Of a stretch of DNA of 51,455 nucleotides, positions 51,047-51,455 are shown piece after piece. The first letter of the stretch is position 1; each line of letters begins with the position of its first letter. The notes under the pieces are model-generated. The model made no database searches. It was not told the DNA's origin and was given only the letters and a program-made list of their open reading frames with translations. Where the stretch lies: the NCBI GenBank assembly GCA_902788315.1, contig CADAJS010000020.1, positions 1 to 51,455 on the forward strand, in the 5' to 3' direction. The DNA is from an uncultured Bacteroidales bacterium (GTDB lineage Bacteria > Bacteroidota > Bacteroidia > Bacteroidales > Bacteroidaceae). Both the position numbers and the translations under genes were made by a program.

Positions 51047-51086
51047 AGGGGCTGGAAACAGCGACAACGAAAAAGAGTAAAGATAG

Positions 51087-51182
51087 AAAAAAGTTCATCC
51101 ATGATGTTTACCTTTTCATTTCTGATGGAATCTATGGATAGAGAACCAAACCAAGTTTAACCAATTAACAAAAAGAATTATG
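51087..51182 (+). repeat. Duplicated leader region, copy 2
   Basis: Matches copy 1 over about 95 bases. In this copy the internal ATG opens only an eight-codon frame (MDREPNQV, stop), whereas in copy 1 the equivalent ATG stays open into the gene. Confidence 0.85.
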
Positions 51183-51455
51183 AAAAAGTTAGTTTTAACA
51201 GTGACAGCCTTGATGGCAATGGCAACAACAAGTCTCGCACAGATCTACGGTTATGGGAGTTCCCTAAGTACATCGTCGATTTATGGTCTTCCCACCACTC
51301 CCACGCTCCCATCCATTCCGACATTGCCTTCTGTGCCCTCGGTGACCAGCAGCTTCCCCAGTACGGTGAACATAAGCACTACGACGGTTGGGGGGTACTA
51401 TCGCAGCAACGGCACCTATGTGGACAGCTATGTGCGGACAATGCCCAACACCACC
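51180..51455 (+). CDS. Secreted protein, 3' end cut off by the window
   Basis: An open frame from the ATG at 51180 runs to the window edge (92 codons, no stop). A signal peptide (MKKLVLTVTALMAMATTSLA) is followed by a Ser/Thr/Pro-rich region with Pro every few residues (TPTLPSIPTLPSVPSV), then GGYYRSNGTYVDSYVRTMPN, a motif seen at the C-terminus of many short Bacteroidota and phage secreted proteins, usually followed by NPYTGK-like residues. Function is unknown. It shares its leader with the upstream membrane peptide gene. Confidence 0.75.
   Translation, partial: MKKLVLTVTALMAMATTSLAQIYGYGSSLSTSSIYGLPTTPTLPSIPTLPSVPSVTSSFPSTVNISTTTVGGYYRSNGTYVDSYVRTMPNTT

Noticed and set aside
1..51455. tRNA and rRNA genes, insertion sequences, integrases
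   Set aside because: No T-loop/acceptor pattern, rRNA core or transposase/integrase motif was recognised by eye on either strand; a dedicated scan could still reveal a tRNA.

Overview
The window looks like chromosomal DNA of a Bacteroidota bacterium, most likely Bacteroidales and probably Prevotella-like. Many upstream regions carry the Bacteroidota-type promoter (TTTG-like -33 and TAnnTTTG -7, usually 19 nt apart) and few show a Shine-Dalgarno. There are a TonB-dependent receptor, lipoproteins, HU-like MPRKT proteins, C-terminal tails of the form NLSGQRV...GITIVNGRK, and the housekeeping order tsaB-DUF4290-murA-rimM-dxr-rseP. Most of the window is GC-rich; from about 46.2 kb to the end it is visibly AT-richer. 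No rRNA, tRNA or CRISPR array was recognised.

Layout. (1) 0.15-16.9 kb, minus strand: six tightly packed genes for exported proteins (tailed surface protein, beta-barrel, 2409-residue giant protein, FN3-like protein, two lipoproteins), facing a divergent TPR/AraC regulator at 17.2 kb. This looks like one secreted or outer-membrane complex. (2) 19.0-26.0 kb: secreted EEP-family hydrolase, two glycosidase-like TIM-barrel proteins and a TonB-dependent receptor, with a repeat-rich gene-poor stretch at 21.5-22.3 kb. (3) 26.1-31.4 kb: GT2 glycosyltransferase, radC, a MIP18-type Fe-S assembly protein, lpxH-type hydrolase, an unknown membrane protein and a Gfo/Idh/MocA oxidoreductase. (4) 31.5-34.1 kb minus: ispF, nadD, gmk, yicC. 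(5) 34.7-42.7 kb plus: tsaB, DUF4290, murA, rimM, dxr, rseP, DUF4250, small lipoprotein, CCA-adding enzyme. (6) 42.9-45.0 kb: BlaI/BlaR1-like pair. (7) 45.1-46.1 kb: HU-like gene followed by a degenerate 22-bp-period array; a deleted relic of the same cassette appears to lie at 21.7-21.95 kb. (8) 46.2-51.5 kb: sigma factor, putative membrane anti-sigma factor with a TPR tail, a convergent TPR-CHAT protease with a transmembrane hairpin inside its protease region, and two small genes with a duplicated leader; the last gene runs off the window.

The strongest candidates for an undescribed system are the sigma / anti-sigma / CHAT-protease module, the HU-like gene plus 22-bp array cassette, and the six-gene surface operon. 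Functions of these are inference from gene content, predicted topology and repeats; nothing was searched against a database.
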